The position numbers were made by a program, and so were the translations under genes. Below the pieces are notes generated by a model. That model had not been told where the DNA came from. It made no database searches and worked only from the letters and a program-made list of their open reading frames with translations. Of a stretch of 12,627 bases of DNA, positions 1 to 6,533 are shown one piece after another; the first letter of the stretch is position 1; each line of letters begins with the position of its first letter. Source of the DNA: Prosthecobacter sp. (lineage in GTDB: Bacteria > Verrucomicrobiota > Verrucomicrobiia > Verrucomicrobiales > Verrucomicrobiaceae); the NCBI GenBank assembly GCA_025869455.1, contig JAOZVT010000383.1, positions 1-12,627 of the forward strand. The letters are read 5' to 3'.

Positions 1-502
1 GGTCCATGGACTTTTCTGCAGCGTCCAATTCTTTATCTAGCAGACGAGAAGCGGCGGCGGCATCCGCATCCGCATCCGTGAATGCCTGGATACTCGTCTC
101 CAGGTTACGAGCGCAGAGATGATAAACAGGCTGAATGAGATTCAGTTCAGGAATCTCTGGCAGAAGATTGATGGCACGGGCGCGTTTAGCGATGCTACAA
201 GCTTGGTCAGAGATACGCTCCAAGTTATTTGCCACACGCATGGTTCCCATGACTTGGCGTAGATCGTGGGCCGTGGGTTGGAATTTTAGCAGGATTTGCA
301 TTCCCAAATGATCAATGCCTTTTTCCAATTCATTGACGTCTTGGTCTGCCGCAATCGCTGCATTGCAGAGATCAGTGTTGCGTTCCAAGAGGCCACGCAT
401 CGAACTGGCCAGATTGCGGCGGGCAATGCTGGCCATGATGAGTACCTGCTCACGCAGGCGGTCAAGGGCTTGATCGAAATTGGACAAAATATGGTCTTGC
501 AT
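1..502 (-). CDS. phoU: PhoU-family phosphate signalling regulator (partial, C-terminus off the left edge)
   Basis: The minus strand from ATG at 502 reads 167 codons without a stop to the window edge, so roughly the first three quarters of a 220-240 residue PhoU is present. The protein is all-helical in character. It shows the repeated PhoU metal-site pattern E-x-x-x-D at about residues 60-64 (ELEKGID) and 95-99 (LERISDQ), plus the family block LLKFQPTAHDLRQ near 71-83. PhoU is a cytoplasmic protein that links Pst phosphate-transporter status to the PhoR kinase and restrains PhoB activation when phosphate is plentiful. It lies 24 nt after the metallophosphoesterase stop on the same strand and is probably cotranscribed with it. 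phoB and phoR are on the divergent side, supporting the assignment. No Shine-Dalgarno is seen. A GCATCC hexamer repeat (60-77) encodes a short Asp-Ala run near residues 143-148. Confidence 0.9.
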   Translation of the reverse strand, partial: MQDHILSNFDQALDRLREQVLIMASIARRNLASSMRGLLERNTDLCNAAIAADQDVNELEKGIDHLGMQILLKFQPTAHDLRQVMGTMRVANNLERISDQACSIAKRARAINLLPEIPELNLIQPVYHLCARNLETSIQAFTDADADAAAASRLLDKELDAAEKSMD

Positions 503-526
503 CAGTGGCGTGGGCTTTGGTGCAGG

Positions 527-1480
527 CTACATCGGTAAAGTGACATTATCGACACTTAATTTACTCACTGTATCAACTTCAGCCACAGCGGCATCCCCCT
601 TGGGTTCACGGTTGGTTCGTTCGCAAAATTGATCGTACGTAATAACTTCAAATTCCCCGTTATCATGCTCAAGGATGGCGGTAAGGGATTCGACCCAGTC
701 TCCAGAATTCAAGTAGTGGGTATTCCCCACAACCTTGTTGGCGGGGCTGTGGATATGCCCACAGATGATGCCTCGGCAGCCTTTGGCCTTGGCTAATTCT
801 TGAAGCTGTTCTTCGTATTTACCGACGAAGCTGACTGCAGATTTAACTTTCAGTTTGACCCAACGGCTGAGAGAAAAGCTCTCTTTACCTCTGACCCGGC
901 GGTACCAGTTATAAGCGCGATTAATGCGCAAGAGGATGTTATATCCGATTCCGCCCAGATGCGCTATCCACGGGTGATTCGTGGTGACGTGGTCAAACCC
1001 ATCTCCATGCACGACGAGGTAGTCACCATTTTTGGTATGATGGATGTGCTCGTCCGTGATAAGAAAGTTGTCCAACCGGATTGGGATGAAGCGATCTAGG
1101 ATGTCATCGTGGTTTCCACGCAGGTAGATGATTTGCGTGTTCTCTTTCTCCATTTTTTTCAATACCGTGCGGATGAAGTGAGTGTGGGCTTTATTCCAGC
1201 CGCCGAGACGTTTGAGGTGCCATGCATCGATGATGTCTCCATTCATCACCAGTTTATCACAAATGGTGTTGCGGATGAAGTGGGAGGCTTGTGCAGCTTT
1301 ACAATCAGGCATGCCCAGGTGGACGTCTGAAATGAAGACCGTGCGCGCACGCAGTTTGGTCTTGGTCTTCTCCGGATTACTCGGAGTATCGGGTTGATTT
1401 TCAGGATCGTCAGGCATGGGAGAGTGAACGCGGTAAAAAGGGTGCGGGTCAAGCTGGGTCTTGAGAAGAGGTTGTGCCAA
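527..1480 (-). CDS. Calcineurin-like metallophosphoesterase, LpxH/PlcP type
   Basis: The 317-residue reading (TTG start) has the complete binuclear metallophosphoesterase set: SDVHLG (D52, H54), NGDIID (D82), RGNHDD (N123, H124), HGDGFD (H158) and GHIHSP (H242, H244). A C-terminal LNSGDWVES block (about 258-265) is typical of the COG2908 group usually annotated as UDP-2,3-diacylglucosamine hydrolase. That group also contains PlcP, a phosphate-starvation phospholipase C that removes phospholipid head groups to give diacylglycerol. Adjacency to a GT4 glycosyltransferase and to phoU/phoB/phoR favours the PlcP role over LpxH, but sequence alone does not settle it. The start is uncertain. TTG at 1480 overlaps the upstream gene by 32 bp and follows GGGGGT only 3 nt away. 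ATG at 1417 (residue 22) removes the overlap and a poorly conserved-looking, Pro-rich N-terminus. No signal peptide is visible. Confidence 0.88.
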   Translation of the reverse strand: MAQPLLKTQLDPHPFYRVHSPMPDDPENQPDTPSNPEKTKTKLRARTVFISDVHLGMPDCKAAQASHFIRNTICDKLVMNGDIIDAWHLKRLGGWNKAHTHFIRTVLKKMEKENTQIIYLRGNHDDILDRFIPIRLDNFLITDEHIHHTKNGDYLVVHGDGFDHVTTNHPWIAHLGGIGYNILLRINRAYNWYRRVRGKESFSLSRWVKLKVKSAVSFVGKYEEQLQELAKAKGCRGIICGHIHSPANKVVGNTHYLNSGDWVESLTAILEHDNGEFEVITYDQFCERTNREPKGDAAVAEVDTVSKLSVDNVTLPM

Positions 1481-2591
1481 TGACCCCCATCAATTCTGAC
1501 TCAAATTGCTCAATCACTCGCTGCCAGCCCAGATCTTGAGCTGCTTGCCTAGCAGCGATGCGTAGGGGTTGGTCATTCCAGGCTGCCGCTGCGGCGCGCG
1601 TTTGAGTTAAAAAAGTGGTCTCGTCATCAAAGGGAGCTAGCCATCCATTTTCACCTGAACGGATAAGCTGGCGCGGGGCAGCATAATCGTAAGCCACATT
1701 GACTAAGCCGCTTGAGAGTGCTTCAAGAACAACATTTCCAAAGGTTTCTGTGATGCTGGGAAAAACAAAGATATCTGCACTGGCATAATGGGTGGCGAGT
1801 GCGCTGCCTGTTTGTGAGCCTGAATAGTGAAATTCAGGGTGATCCGCCTGGAGGCTTTTTAATTTGGGTCCGTCTCCTACCACCACACAGGGGGCTTCGG
1901 GGTGGATCTTGCGAAATTCCACAAAGGCGCGGGTGAGCAGATCCAGGTTCTTTTCGGCGGCGATACGCCCGACATAAATGGCGACAGGCGTGGTCTCTGA
2001 GGCTCCCCAGGTTGCCCGTAAATCAGCACTGCGTCGTGTGGGATCGAAAAGGTCAGTATCTACCCCGCGTCCTAGGATCCCTACATTTTGAATGCCCCAT
2101 TTTTCAAGCATGGCAGCTGTGTCTGCGCTAGGGGTCAAGGTACGCGCCGTTTGATTGTGAATGCTCCGTAGCAGTCCCTGAGCCACCATTTCTAAACCTG
2201 GGAGGGAATAGTCTTCGAGATAAGTTTGAAAGTTAGTGTGGAATCCCGAAACAATGGGTATGCCCATCTTATTGGCAGCACGGATACTGGCGATGCCCAA
2301 AGGAGTCTCTGTGGCCACGTAAAGGGCATCTGGACGGAATTCTTCATACAAAGCCTGCATCTGCCAAGTTGTGGTGAATCCCATGCGTAAACCGGGGTAA
2401 CCAGGCAGAGGCATCGCCATTACCGTATGGCGTTTAAAAGCTTCTTGTCCGGCGTCTGAACCTGCTTCCAAAGTCGTAACGATCTCGATGGCATGACCTC
2501 GCTGTTGCAACCCTGAAGCCAGGGTGGCAAGGGTTCTCGCCACCCCGTTGATGTCAGGTGGGAAGGTGTCAGTGATTAGCAGAAACCTCAT
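1449..2591 (-). CDS. GT4-family glycosyltransferase (MgtA/Agt-like)
   Basis: This 380-residue protein has the GT-B fold signature of GT4 retaining glycosyltransferases. The N-terminal glycine-rich acceptor loop is FPPDINGVART (10-20). GFHTNF (116-121) carries a conserved His. The donor side has VGRIAAEKNLDLL (207-219, R209 and K214), VVGDGP near 237-242, and the E-x7-E pair E282/E290 in TETFGNVVLEAL. Relatives are annotated as GDP-mannose-dependent mannosyltransferases or, where paired with PlcP, as Agt enzymes that glycosylate diacylglycerol at the cytoplasmic membrane face. The sugar donor cannot be read from sequence. It is the first gene of the leftward unit, with its stop inside the possible N-terminal region of the phosphoesterase, implying translational coupling. 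ATG at 2591 lies within a TGTCAC element and lacks a Shine-Dalgarno. Confidence 0.9.
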   Translation of the reverse strand: MRFLLITDTFPPDINGVARTLATLASGLQQRGHAIEIVTTLEAGSDAGQEAFKRHTVMAMPLPGYPGLRMGFTTTWQMQALYEEFRPDALYVATETPLGIASIRAANKMGIPIVSGFHTNFQTYLEDYSLPGLEMVAQGLLRSIHNQTARTLTPSADTAAMLEKWGIQNVGILGRGVDTDLFDPTRRSADLRATWGASETTPVAIYVGRIAAEKNLDLLTRAFVEFRKIHPEAPCVVVGDGPKLKSLQADHPEFHYSGSQTGSALATHYASADIFVFPSITETFGNVVLEALSSGLVNVAYDYAAPRQLIRSGENGWLAPFDDETTFLTQTRAAAAAWNDQPLRIAARQAAQDLGWQRVIEQFESELMGVIGTTSSQDPA

Positions 2592-2611
2592 GTCACAATC
2601 AGCGAATGGTT

Positions 2612-2641
2612 TTCATAGAGAGCAGATTTTTCACCTGACAA
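2612..2641 (-). promoter_or_regulatory. Candidate promoter for the leftward GT4-phosphoesterase-phoU unit
   Basis: On the minus strand TTGTCA (2641-2636, 5 of 6 to TTGACA) is followed after 18 bp by TATGAA (2617-2612, 4 of 6 to TATAAT), placing the transcript start near 2605, about 14 nt before the ATG. The -35 overlaps a CTGACA element and the Pho-box-like repeats lie just upstream, as expected for an activated promoter. The match is moderate and is a prediction by eye. Confidence 0.4.
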
Positions 2642-2714
2642 AGTGAAGCATTGTGACGAATGCGTCACGGATTGTGTTGAATTTATCTTGGTGGAGGTGA
2701 CAGGATGTGACAGA

Positions 2715-2743
2715 CACGTCACCAAGAACTGTTTGGTGACGTG
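2715..2743. repeat. Perfect 11-bp inverted repeat, 7-bp spacer, upstream of phoB
   Basis: CACGTCACCAA (2715-2725) and TTGGTGACGTG (2733-2743) are exact inverted copies around GAACTGT. Each arm contains one GTGAC/GTCAC core, and the right arm covers the predicted phoB -35 (TTGGTG, 2733-2738). Its position suggests a dimer operator for autoregulation rather than an RNA hairpin, because it lies upstream of the predicted transcript start. Confidence 0.7.
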
Positions 2744-2760
2744 GCCCTCACTTGTATAAA
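2733..2760 (+). promoter_or_regulatory. Candidate phoB promoter giving a near-leaderless transcript
   Basis: TATAAA at 2755-2760 is a good -10, with the weak -35 TTGGTG at 2733-2738 and a 16-bp spacer. Transcription would start near 2767, only about five bases before the phoB ATG at 2772. This fits the absence of any Shine-Dalgarno there. The weak -35 under an operator-like repeat is the layout expected of an activator-dependent promoter. Confidence 0.45.
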
Positions 2761-2771
2761 CGGCTACTTGT

Positions 2772-3482
2772 ATGAGCAAAATCTTGGTAGTTGATGACGA
2801 GCCGGATATTTCCGAACTAATTACCCTACACCTGATGCGTGAAGGGCACGAATGCGTTTGCATTACCAATGGGTTGCAAGTGATGAATGCTGTGATTGAG
2901 CATGAGCCTGATTTGGTCGTGCTGGATCTGATGTTGCCTGGGCAAGATGGTGTGACGGCCTTTAAACGTTTGCGTGCGGACAGCCGCACACGCACAGTTC
3001 CTGTCATTATGCTCACGGCACGTGCGCAGGTCACGGACAAAATTAATGGTTTGGAATTGGGGGCGGATGATTACCTGACCAAGCCCTTTTCTCCCCGAGA
3101 GCTTTCCTTGCGTATCTCTGCCATCCTGCGCCGCACCAAAAAAGTAACCCATGTGTCTGAGGTGAAAACGGGTGCATTTCTGCTGGATCGGAAAAACATG
3201 AAGTTTTTTCACAATGGTAATCCCATTGATCTGACCACCACAGAATTTAAACTTCTGGCGGTGCTTTTGGAAAATGTGGCTGCAGTGCATACGCGGGCTG
3301 AACTCCTACGTGAAGTCTGGGGCTACTCAGATGATGTGGCGACTCGTACCTTGGATACCCATATCAAACGTCTGCGTGAAAAGCTAGGGGAAGCTGGTAA
3401 GCACATCATCACCGTGCGTGGGACAGGATACCAGTTTATCCCAGATGCAACGGCCATCCCTAGCAACAACGTGGCTGCTTAA
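2772..3482 (+). CDS. phoB: PhoB-type OmpR-family response regulator
   Basis: The 236-residue protein has an N-terminal receiver domain (about 1-120) with acidic pocket D8/D9, phosphoacceptor D52 in LVVLDLMLPG, T82 in MLTA and K104 in LTKPF. A short linker leads to a C-terminal winged-helix DNA-binding domain (about 140-226) with TTTEFKLL, the recognition-helix region RTLDTHIKRLREKLG and the wing VRGTGYQF. Phosphorylated by PhoR when phosphate is scarce, PhoB-type regulators bind tandem Pho boxes and activate phosphate-acquisition genes. The phoU gene nearby, a PhoR-like kinase 108 bp downstream and CTGTCAC repeats upstream support PhoB over other OmpR-family members. The ATG at 2772 has no Shine-Dalgarno, and a near-leaderless message is possible. 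A 38-codon ORF begins at the stop codon (TAATG). Confidence 0.92.
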   Translation: MSKILVVDDEPDISELITLHLMREGHECVCITNGLQVMNAVIEHEPDLVVLDLMLPGQDGVTAFKRLRADSRTRTVPVIMLTARAQVTDKINGLELGADDYLTKPFSPRELSLRISAILRRTKKVTHVSEVKTGAFLLDRKNMKFFHNGNPIDLTTTEFKLLAVLLENVAAVHTRAELLREVWGYSDDVATRTLDTHIKRLREKLGEAGKHIITVRGTGYQFIPDATAIPSNNVAA

Positions 3483-3598
3483 TGAAGCACGAAGGACAGT
3501 GGGGAAGAAGAATGTTTTCCAAGCCAGTTGAAGGTTTGGAGATCTTTTTCTTGATCCTATATGCTTCTGCCCTAAGAGCAGGCCGAGCGTGTGCTTGA
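3482..3598 (+). CDS. Possible 38-residue ORF bridging phoB and phoR
   Basis: An ATG at 3482-3484 overlaps the phoB stop (TAATG), and the frame runs 38 codons to TGA at 3596-3598, overlapping the GTG start of phoR. The product would begin MKHEGQWGRRMF, with a hydrophobic stretch (EIFFLILYASAL) toward its C-terminus. The tight overlaps at both ends suggest translational coupling. No Shine-Dalgarno and no recognised homology are apparent, and an ORF this short can arise by chance. A leader role for phoR or pure coincidence are both possible. Confidence 0.22.
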   Translation: MKHEGQWGRRMFSKPVEGLEIFFLILYASALRAGRACA

Positions 3599-4859
3599 TG
3601 CTACTTTTTTTCTTTATTCTATGACAACCACTCTGCTCTCTGCTGCCTTAATCTTACTCATCTTATGGGTATGGCAGCGTGAGAAACATTGGCGGCGGAG
3701 TCTGGAGATGGTAACCAAAGCAGCAGGGCTTAAAACCTTTGAAGCAAGCAAATTGAGCGCGCGTTTTCAAGGGTTGATCGAAGCTGAGAGTGCGCTGAAT
3801 AAGGAGGAGTACCTGCGCCGTCTTTTTGAGTCACTTCTCAATGAAATCCGCCAAGGGGTGGTGATTGTAGATGATCATCAACGCATCAAATTTTGCAATC
3901 GAACGATGGGACATTTATTTCATCGTACCTCCATTCATCGAGGAAGAACTTTGTTGGAGGAGTTTTCTGATCACCAAGTGAGTGATACGGTTCTGGCGGC
4001 TTTGCAGGCCCAGCGACGTACTGTCCGAGAGATTGAAATGAACACCACCTTAGGTTCGGGGGCGGTGAATACACGCCATTACCTCATTGAGGCTGCCCCC
4101 CTGCCTGCTAAGGCTGAAGCGGGAGCTTGGCTGATGGTCTATGACATCACTGAGCAAACCATGGCCGAGCAGGTGCGAAAGGACTTTGTTGCCAACGCTT
4201 CTCACGAATTGCGTACCCCATTAACTCTGATCAATGGCTACATCGAAACGCTGCAAAGCGGTGTCATCAAAGATGAGGCGGCGGTCCATCGTTGTCTGGA
4301 TGTCATGGAAAAACATGGCAAACGGATCATCCGCATCATTGAAGACATGCTGACGATTTCTCGTCTGGAGAATGGCAGTTCAGCCCTGAATCTGGAACCT
4401 TTCACCGCGCGTTCCTGTGTGCAAGATGCCCTGGACCATCTTTCGCCGATGTTAGAAGGCCGTGATACCCGTCTGGAACTGGATTTCCCATCCGATGGCG
4501 GGCACATGGTGGGAGATCGATTTTATTGGGATCAGGTCTTTACCAACCTGCTTGAGAATGCGCTCAAAGAAAATCCAAATCCCGGTCTTGTGATTAAAGT
4601 TACGGGACAGTGGTTTGCAGATCACTGTCTGCTAAGCATTTCGGATAATGGTATCGGTATTCCGGCCCATGATTTGCCCTTTGTCTTCAAACGCTTCTTC
4701 CGTGGTCACAAACACCACTCTCCTGAGATCAAAGGAACCGGTCTGGGATTGAGCATTGTCCGGCGTACGGTAGAGGCTCATGGAGGGACCATTGAGTTGA
4801 CAAGTACTCCAGGGGTCGAGACCACTTTCAAAATTCGTGTGCCGCTGGGGACTGCTTGA
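3591..4859 (+). CDS. phoR: PhoR-type membrane sensor histidine kinase
   Basis: The 422-residue protein (GTG start) carries one N-terminal membrane helix (about 12-28), then a linker and a PAS domain beginning near LNEIRQGVVIVDD (83-95). The HisKA domain has phosphoacceptor H205 in ASHELRTPL. The HATPase domain shows the N-box NLLENA (319-324), the G1 box SDNGIGIP (351-358), the F-box FKRFFRG and the G2 box GTGLGLSI (382-389). A single short membrane anchor without a periplasmic sensor is the normal PhoR layout, in which Pst and PhoU relay the signal. It phosphorylates PhoB, encoded immediately upstream. The N-box reads ENALKENPN rather than the commoner ENALKYSP. The start is uncertain: ATG at 3621 (residue 11) would place the helix at the very N-terminus and is equally plausible, as neither has a clear Shine-Dalgarno. 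Confidence 0.9.
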   Translation: MLDATFFLYSMTTTLLSAALILLILWVWQREKHWRRSLEMVTKAAGLKTFEASKLSARFQGLIEAESALNKEEYLRRLFESLLNEIRQGVVIVDDHQRIKFCNRTMGHLFHRTSIHRGRTLLEEFSDHQVSDTVLAALQAQRRTVREIEMNTTLGSGAVNTRHYLIEAAPLPAKAEAGAWLMVYDITEQTMAEQVRKDFVANASHELRTPLTLINGYIETLQSGVIKDEAAVHRCLDVMEKHGKRIIRIIEDMLTISRLENGSSALNLEPFTARSCVQDALDHLSPMLEGRDTRLELDFPSDGGHMVGDRFYWDQVFTNLLENALKENPNPGLVIKVTGQWFADHCLLSISDNGIGIPAHDLPFVFKRFFRGHKHHSPEIKGTGLGLSIVRRTVEAHGGTIELTSTPGVETTFKIRVPLGTA

Positions 4860-4917
4860 GGAGCCTTCGCCTTGCTGAATGCAAGATTGCTCTTGGGCGA
4901 GCTTGGCGTTAGTCTGA

Positions 4918-5619
4918 ATGACATTTATGTCACATCAGATTTCTCAGGACGAATCATCCGGGTCTGGTTCACCTCACCCTTTTGTCAAAGCTGCTGCCGT
5001 GGTCGCAGTCGGGGCATTAGTCGGGGCGCGTGCACGTATGGGCAGCGCACTGGTTCTGGCGGGGCTGGCCTCCTGGCTTGTGGCGAGTCGCCGCAAGAAG
5101 ATCCCTGAGACTCCTCTAGCTCCAGCCTTGGCTCTGCCTCCGCTACCTTCAGCAGAGTCACTTATTGGTTTGTGTGAGCCGTCTGCTCCATTCATGGAGA
5201 AAGAGTGCCTAACTAGAAGTTTGGAAGAGATCCGTTCCGCATTGATTCCGCCACCGTCCCTTTTTAAGCCTCCTCCACCAGCTTCCACTTCGACACTACC
5301 TCCGGAGTCATCTTTGTTGAAATCAGCTCCGGTGTTTATCGAAGTTCCTGAACCTAGTGTTGGTGAACCGCCTGCTGGTAAAGCGGTGCTGCCAGACACC
5401 ATCACCATTCCTGTAACCCCAGATCCTTCGCCTAGCATGTTGGCGGAGAGTTGTATGCCCAATCAAGCTCCCTCCGCCCTCCCTCCGATGGTTGTTCCCA
5501 AGGCGGGCCTTCACTCAACTGAAGCGTCGCAGGCTGAGAAAAACCTCCAGCAACCATCGCCGCCGAAACCGAGGAAGAACCTCCTAGAATGGTTGAGAGA
5601 AGGACGGGGAATTGAGTAG
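4918..5619 (+). CDS. Unrecognised membrane-anchored proline-rich protein
   Basis: I do not recognise this 233-residue protein. After a short polar N-terminus it has a hydrophobic, Ala/Gly-rich segment (about 23-56) broken by ARARMGS near 38-44, which may form one membrane helix or a hairpin. A basic stop-transfer patch RRKK (58-61) follows. The rest, about 170 residues, is rich in Pro, Ser and Ala with runs such as PPPSLFKPPPPAS, and looks disordered. It ends in a compact basic and amphipathic tail, PKPRKNLLEWLREGRGIE. The basic patch suggests that the long tail is cytoplasmic. The gene starts 58 bp after phoR in the same direction and could be cotranscribed. ATG at 4918 or ATG at 4927 may be the start; neither has a Shine-Dalgarno. 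No function is assigned. Confidence 0.65.
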   Translation: MTFMSHQISQDESSGSGSPHPFVKAAAVVAVGALVGARARMGSALVLAGLASWLVASRRKKIPETPLAPALALPPLPSAESLIGLCEPSAPFMEKECLTRSLEEIRSALIPPPSLFKPPPPASTSTLPPESSLLKSAPVFIEVPEPSVGEPPAGKAVLPDTITIPVTPDPSPSMLAESCMPNQAPSALPPMVVPKAGLHSTEASQAEKNLQQPSPPKPRKNLLEWLREGRGIE

Positions 5620-5706
5620 TGCGCAGTTTTGGTGCCGTCTGGTAGGAGCGCTATAGGAGGTGAAACTCACGGTTCTCATGGCCACGTTACGTCTGAATAG
5701 ATAATA

Positions 5707-5723
5707 TTTGACCAATGGTCAAA
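5707..5723. promoter_or_regulatory. 17-bp palindromic operator upstream of tetR
   Basis: TTTGACCA-A-TGGTCAAA is a perfect palindrome with 8-bp arms. It sits two bases after a -10-like GATAAT (5700-5705), so it would cover the transcript start of the TetR-family gene beginning at 5742. A related palindrome precedes the cupin gene at 6504-6516. Autorepression by the TetR protein is inferred from this placement. Confidence 0.75.
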
Positions 5724-5741
5724 ATGTGAGATGATCAGCGC

Positions 5742-6485
5742 ATGTCCGATGTACTGCCCGTGATCACACGCAAGGAACGCGAGTTCCAGGCGCGGGAAGA
5801 ATTGATCATTACCCATGCCCGGCGGCTGCTTTTGGAAAAAGGTTTCCAGGCTTGGAATATGGAGCAGTTGGCTGAGGCCGTGGAATATTCGAAGGGCACG
5901 CTCTATCAGCATTTCTCATCCAAAGAAGATCTGGTGCTTGCCGTAGCGACGGCATCTCTGCGACAACGCGCGGACATGTTTGAAAAGGCCAGTCATTTCC
6001 AGGGATTGAGTCGGGAACGCATTCGCGCCATTGGTTTCGCTTGCTGCGAGTTTGCCCTCAGTTGCCCTGAGTACTTCCATGTAGAGATGATGCTGAAGTC
6101 CGCTTCCTTCTGGGAAAAGGCTAGTGAAGAGCGCCGCCACGCGCATTCCTTTCAGGGAGCCCGCTGTTGGCGTATCATTAATAACCTCGTCGTGGAAGCC
6201 ATGGCTCTTGGAGATATACCACGCGGCCAATATAGCCCAGAGCAGGCGACTTTTTCTCTGATCGCGGTTACGGTGGGCAGTCACCTCATGGGGCGTGAGC
6301 CTCAGTTTCGCGTGCAAGCTGGAATTCAGAATCCCATGCTTGCCGTTAGGCTGAATCAGGATCTCATTTGTGACGGTCTAGGTTGGAAGCCTTTGCTCAA
6401 AGATCATGATTATGCGGCTACCGATAGCCGCATTCTCGCGGAGGTATTTCCTAATGCTGCTGCTTGGCTAAACGCTGACCCATGA
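5742..6485 (+). CDS. TetR-family transcriptional regulator
   Basis: This 247-residue protein has the TetR N-terminal DNA-binding domain. Helix 1 lies around REELIITHARRLLLEKGF (18-35), followed by the helix-turn-helix NMEQLAEAVEYSKGTLYQHFSSKEDL (39-64), with the hallmark GTLYQHF recognition helix. The remaining roughly 175 residues form the ligand-binding and dimerisation domain, too divergent to suggest an inducer. The regulator stands first before a tripartite export operon in the same direction, with matching palindromes upstream of both itself and the cupin gene. It is therefore probably a repressor of the operon, released by an exported or toxic compound. The ATG at 5742 follows the palindrome by 18 nt and lacks a Shine-Dalgarno. 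The cupin reading frame begins about 48 nt after its stop. Confidence 0.9.
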   Translation: MSDVLPVITRKEREFQAREELIITHARRLLLEKGFQAWNMEQLAEAVEYSKGTLYQHFSSKEDLVLAVATASLRQRADMFEKASHFQGLSRERIRAIGFACCEFALSCPEYFHVEMMLKSASFWEKASEERRHAHSFQGARCWRIINNLVVEAMALGDIPRGQYSPEQATFSLIAVTVGSHLMGREPQFRVQAGIQNPMLAVRLNQDLICDGLGWKPLLKDHDYAATDSRILAEVFPNAAAWLNADP

Positions 6486-6503
6486 CTTTTTTTGCGTAAA
6501 TAA

Positions 6504-6516
6504 TGACTAATAGTCA
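6504..6516. promoter_or_regulatory. Second TetR-type operator, upstream of the cupin-export operon
   Basis: TGACTA-A-TAGTCA is a perfect 13-bp palindrome followed by AAAA, sharing the pattern TGACYAATRGTCAAA with the 5707-5723 site. A -10-like AATAAT (6499-6504) abuts it, the same geometry as at tetR. A transcript would start about 20 bases before the cupin ATG. No convincing -35 is seen. Confidence 0.72.
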
Positions 6517-6533
6517 AAAAACGACCCTTGGAT

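Larger units (their letters stand above)
2592..2771. promoter_or_regulatory. Divergent control region with an array of Pho-box-like GTGAC/GTCAC elements
   Basis: The pentamer GTGAC or its complement GTCAC occurs seven times, beginning at 2592, 2653, 2664, 2697, 2707, 2718 and 2736; the first overlaps the GT start codon. On the minus strand the pair at 2697-2713 reads CTGTCACATCCTGTCAC, two exact copies of the known Pho-box half-site CTGTCA(C/T), with a 10-bp period where the enterobacterial box has 11. Five of the elements (2653 to 2718) fall close to one helical face. GTGACG-AATG-CGTCAC at 2653-2668 is also a 6-bp palindrome. Since phoB itself is the rightward gene, the region is best read as a PhoB-bound switch for both directions. 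Binding is inferred from sequence only. Confidence 0.7.

Noticed and set aside
60..77. GCATCC hexamer repeated three times as a regulatory or mobile repeat
   Set aside because: It lies in frame in phoU and encodes a short Asp-Ala run; simple coding repeat.
2588..3040. 150-residue minus-strand ORF across phoB and the divergent promoter
   Set aside because: It is antisense to the receiver domain of phoB, overlaps the GT start region, and its translation is low-complexity Ser/Thr/Cys-rich with no domain. Codon content follows phoB.
4872..5108. 78-residue plus-strand ORF beginning before the proline-rich gene
   Set aside because: It overlaps the longer 4918-5619 frame, and its Cys/Gly/Arg-rich C-terminal half looks like an out-of-frame reading of that gene.
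5660..5670. GTGA-AAC-TCAC as terminator or operator between the proline-rich gene and tetR
   Set aside because: Four-base arms and no T run, and unrelated to the TGACYAATRGTCA palindromes.
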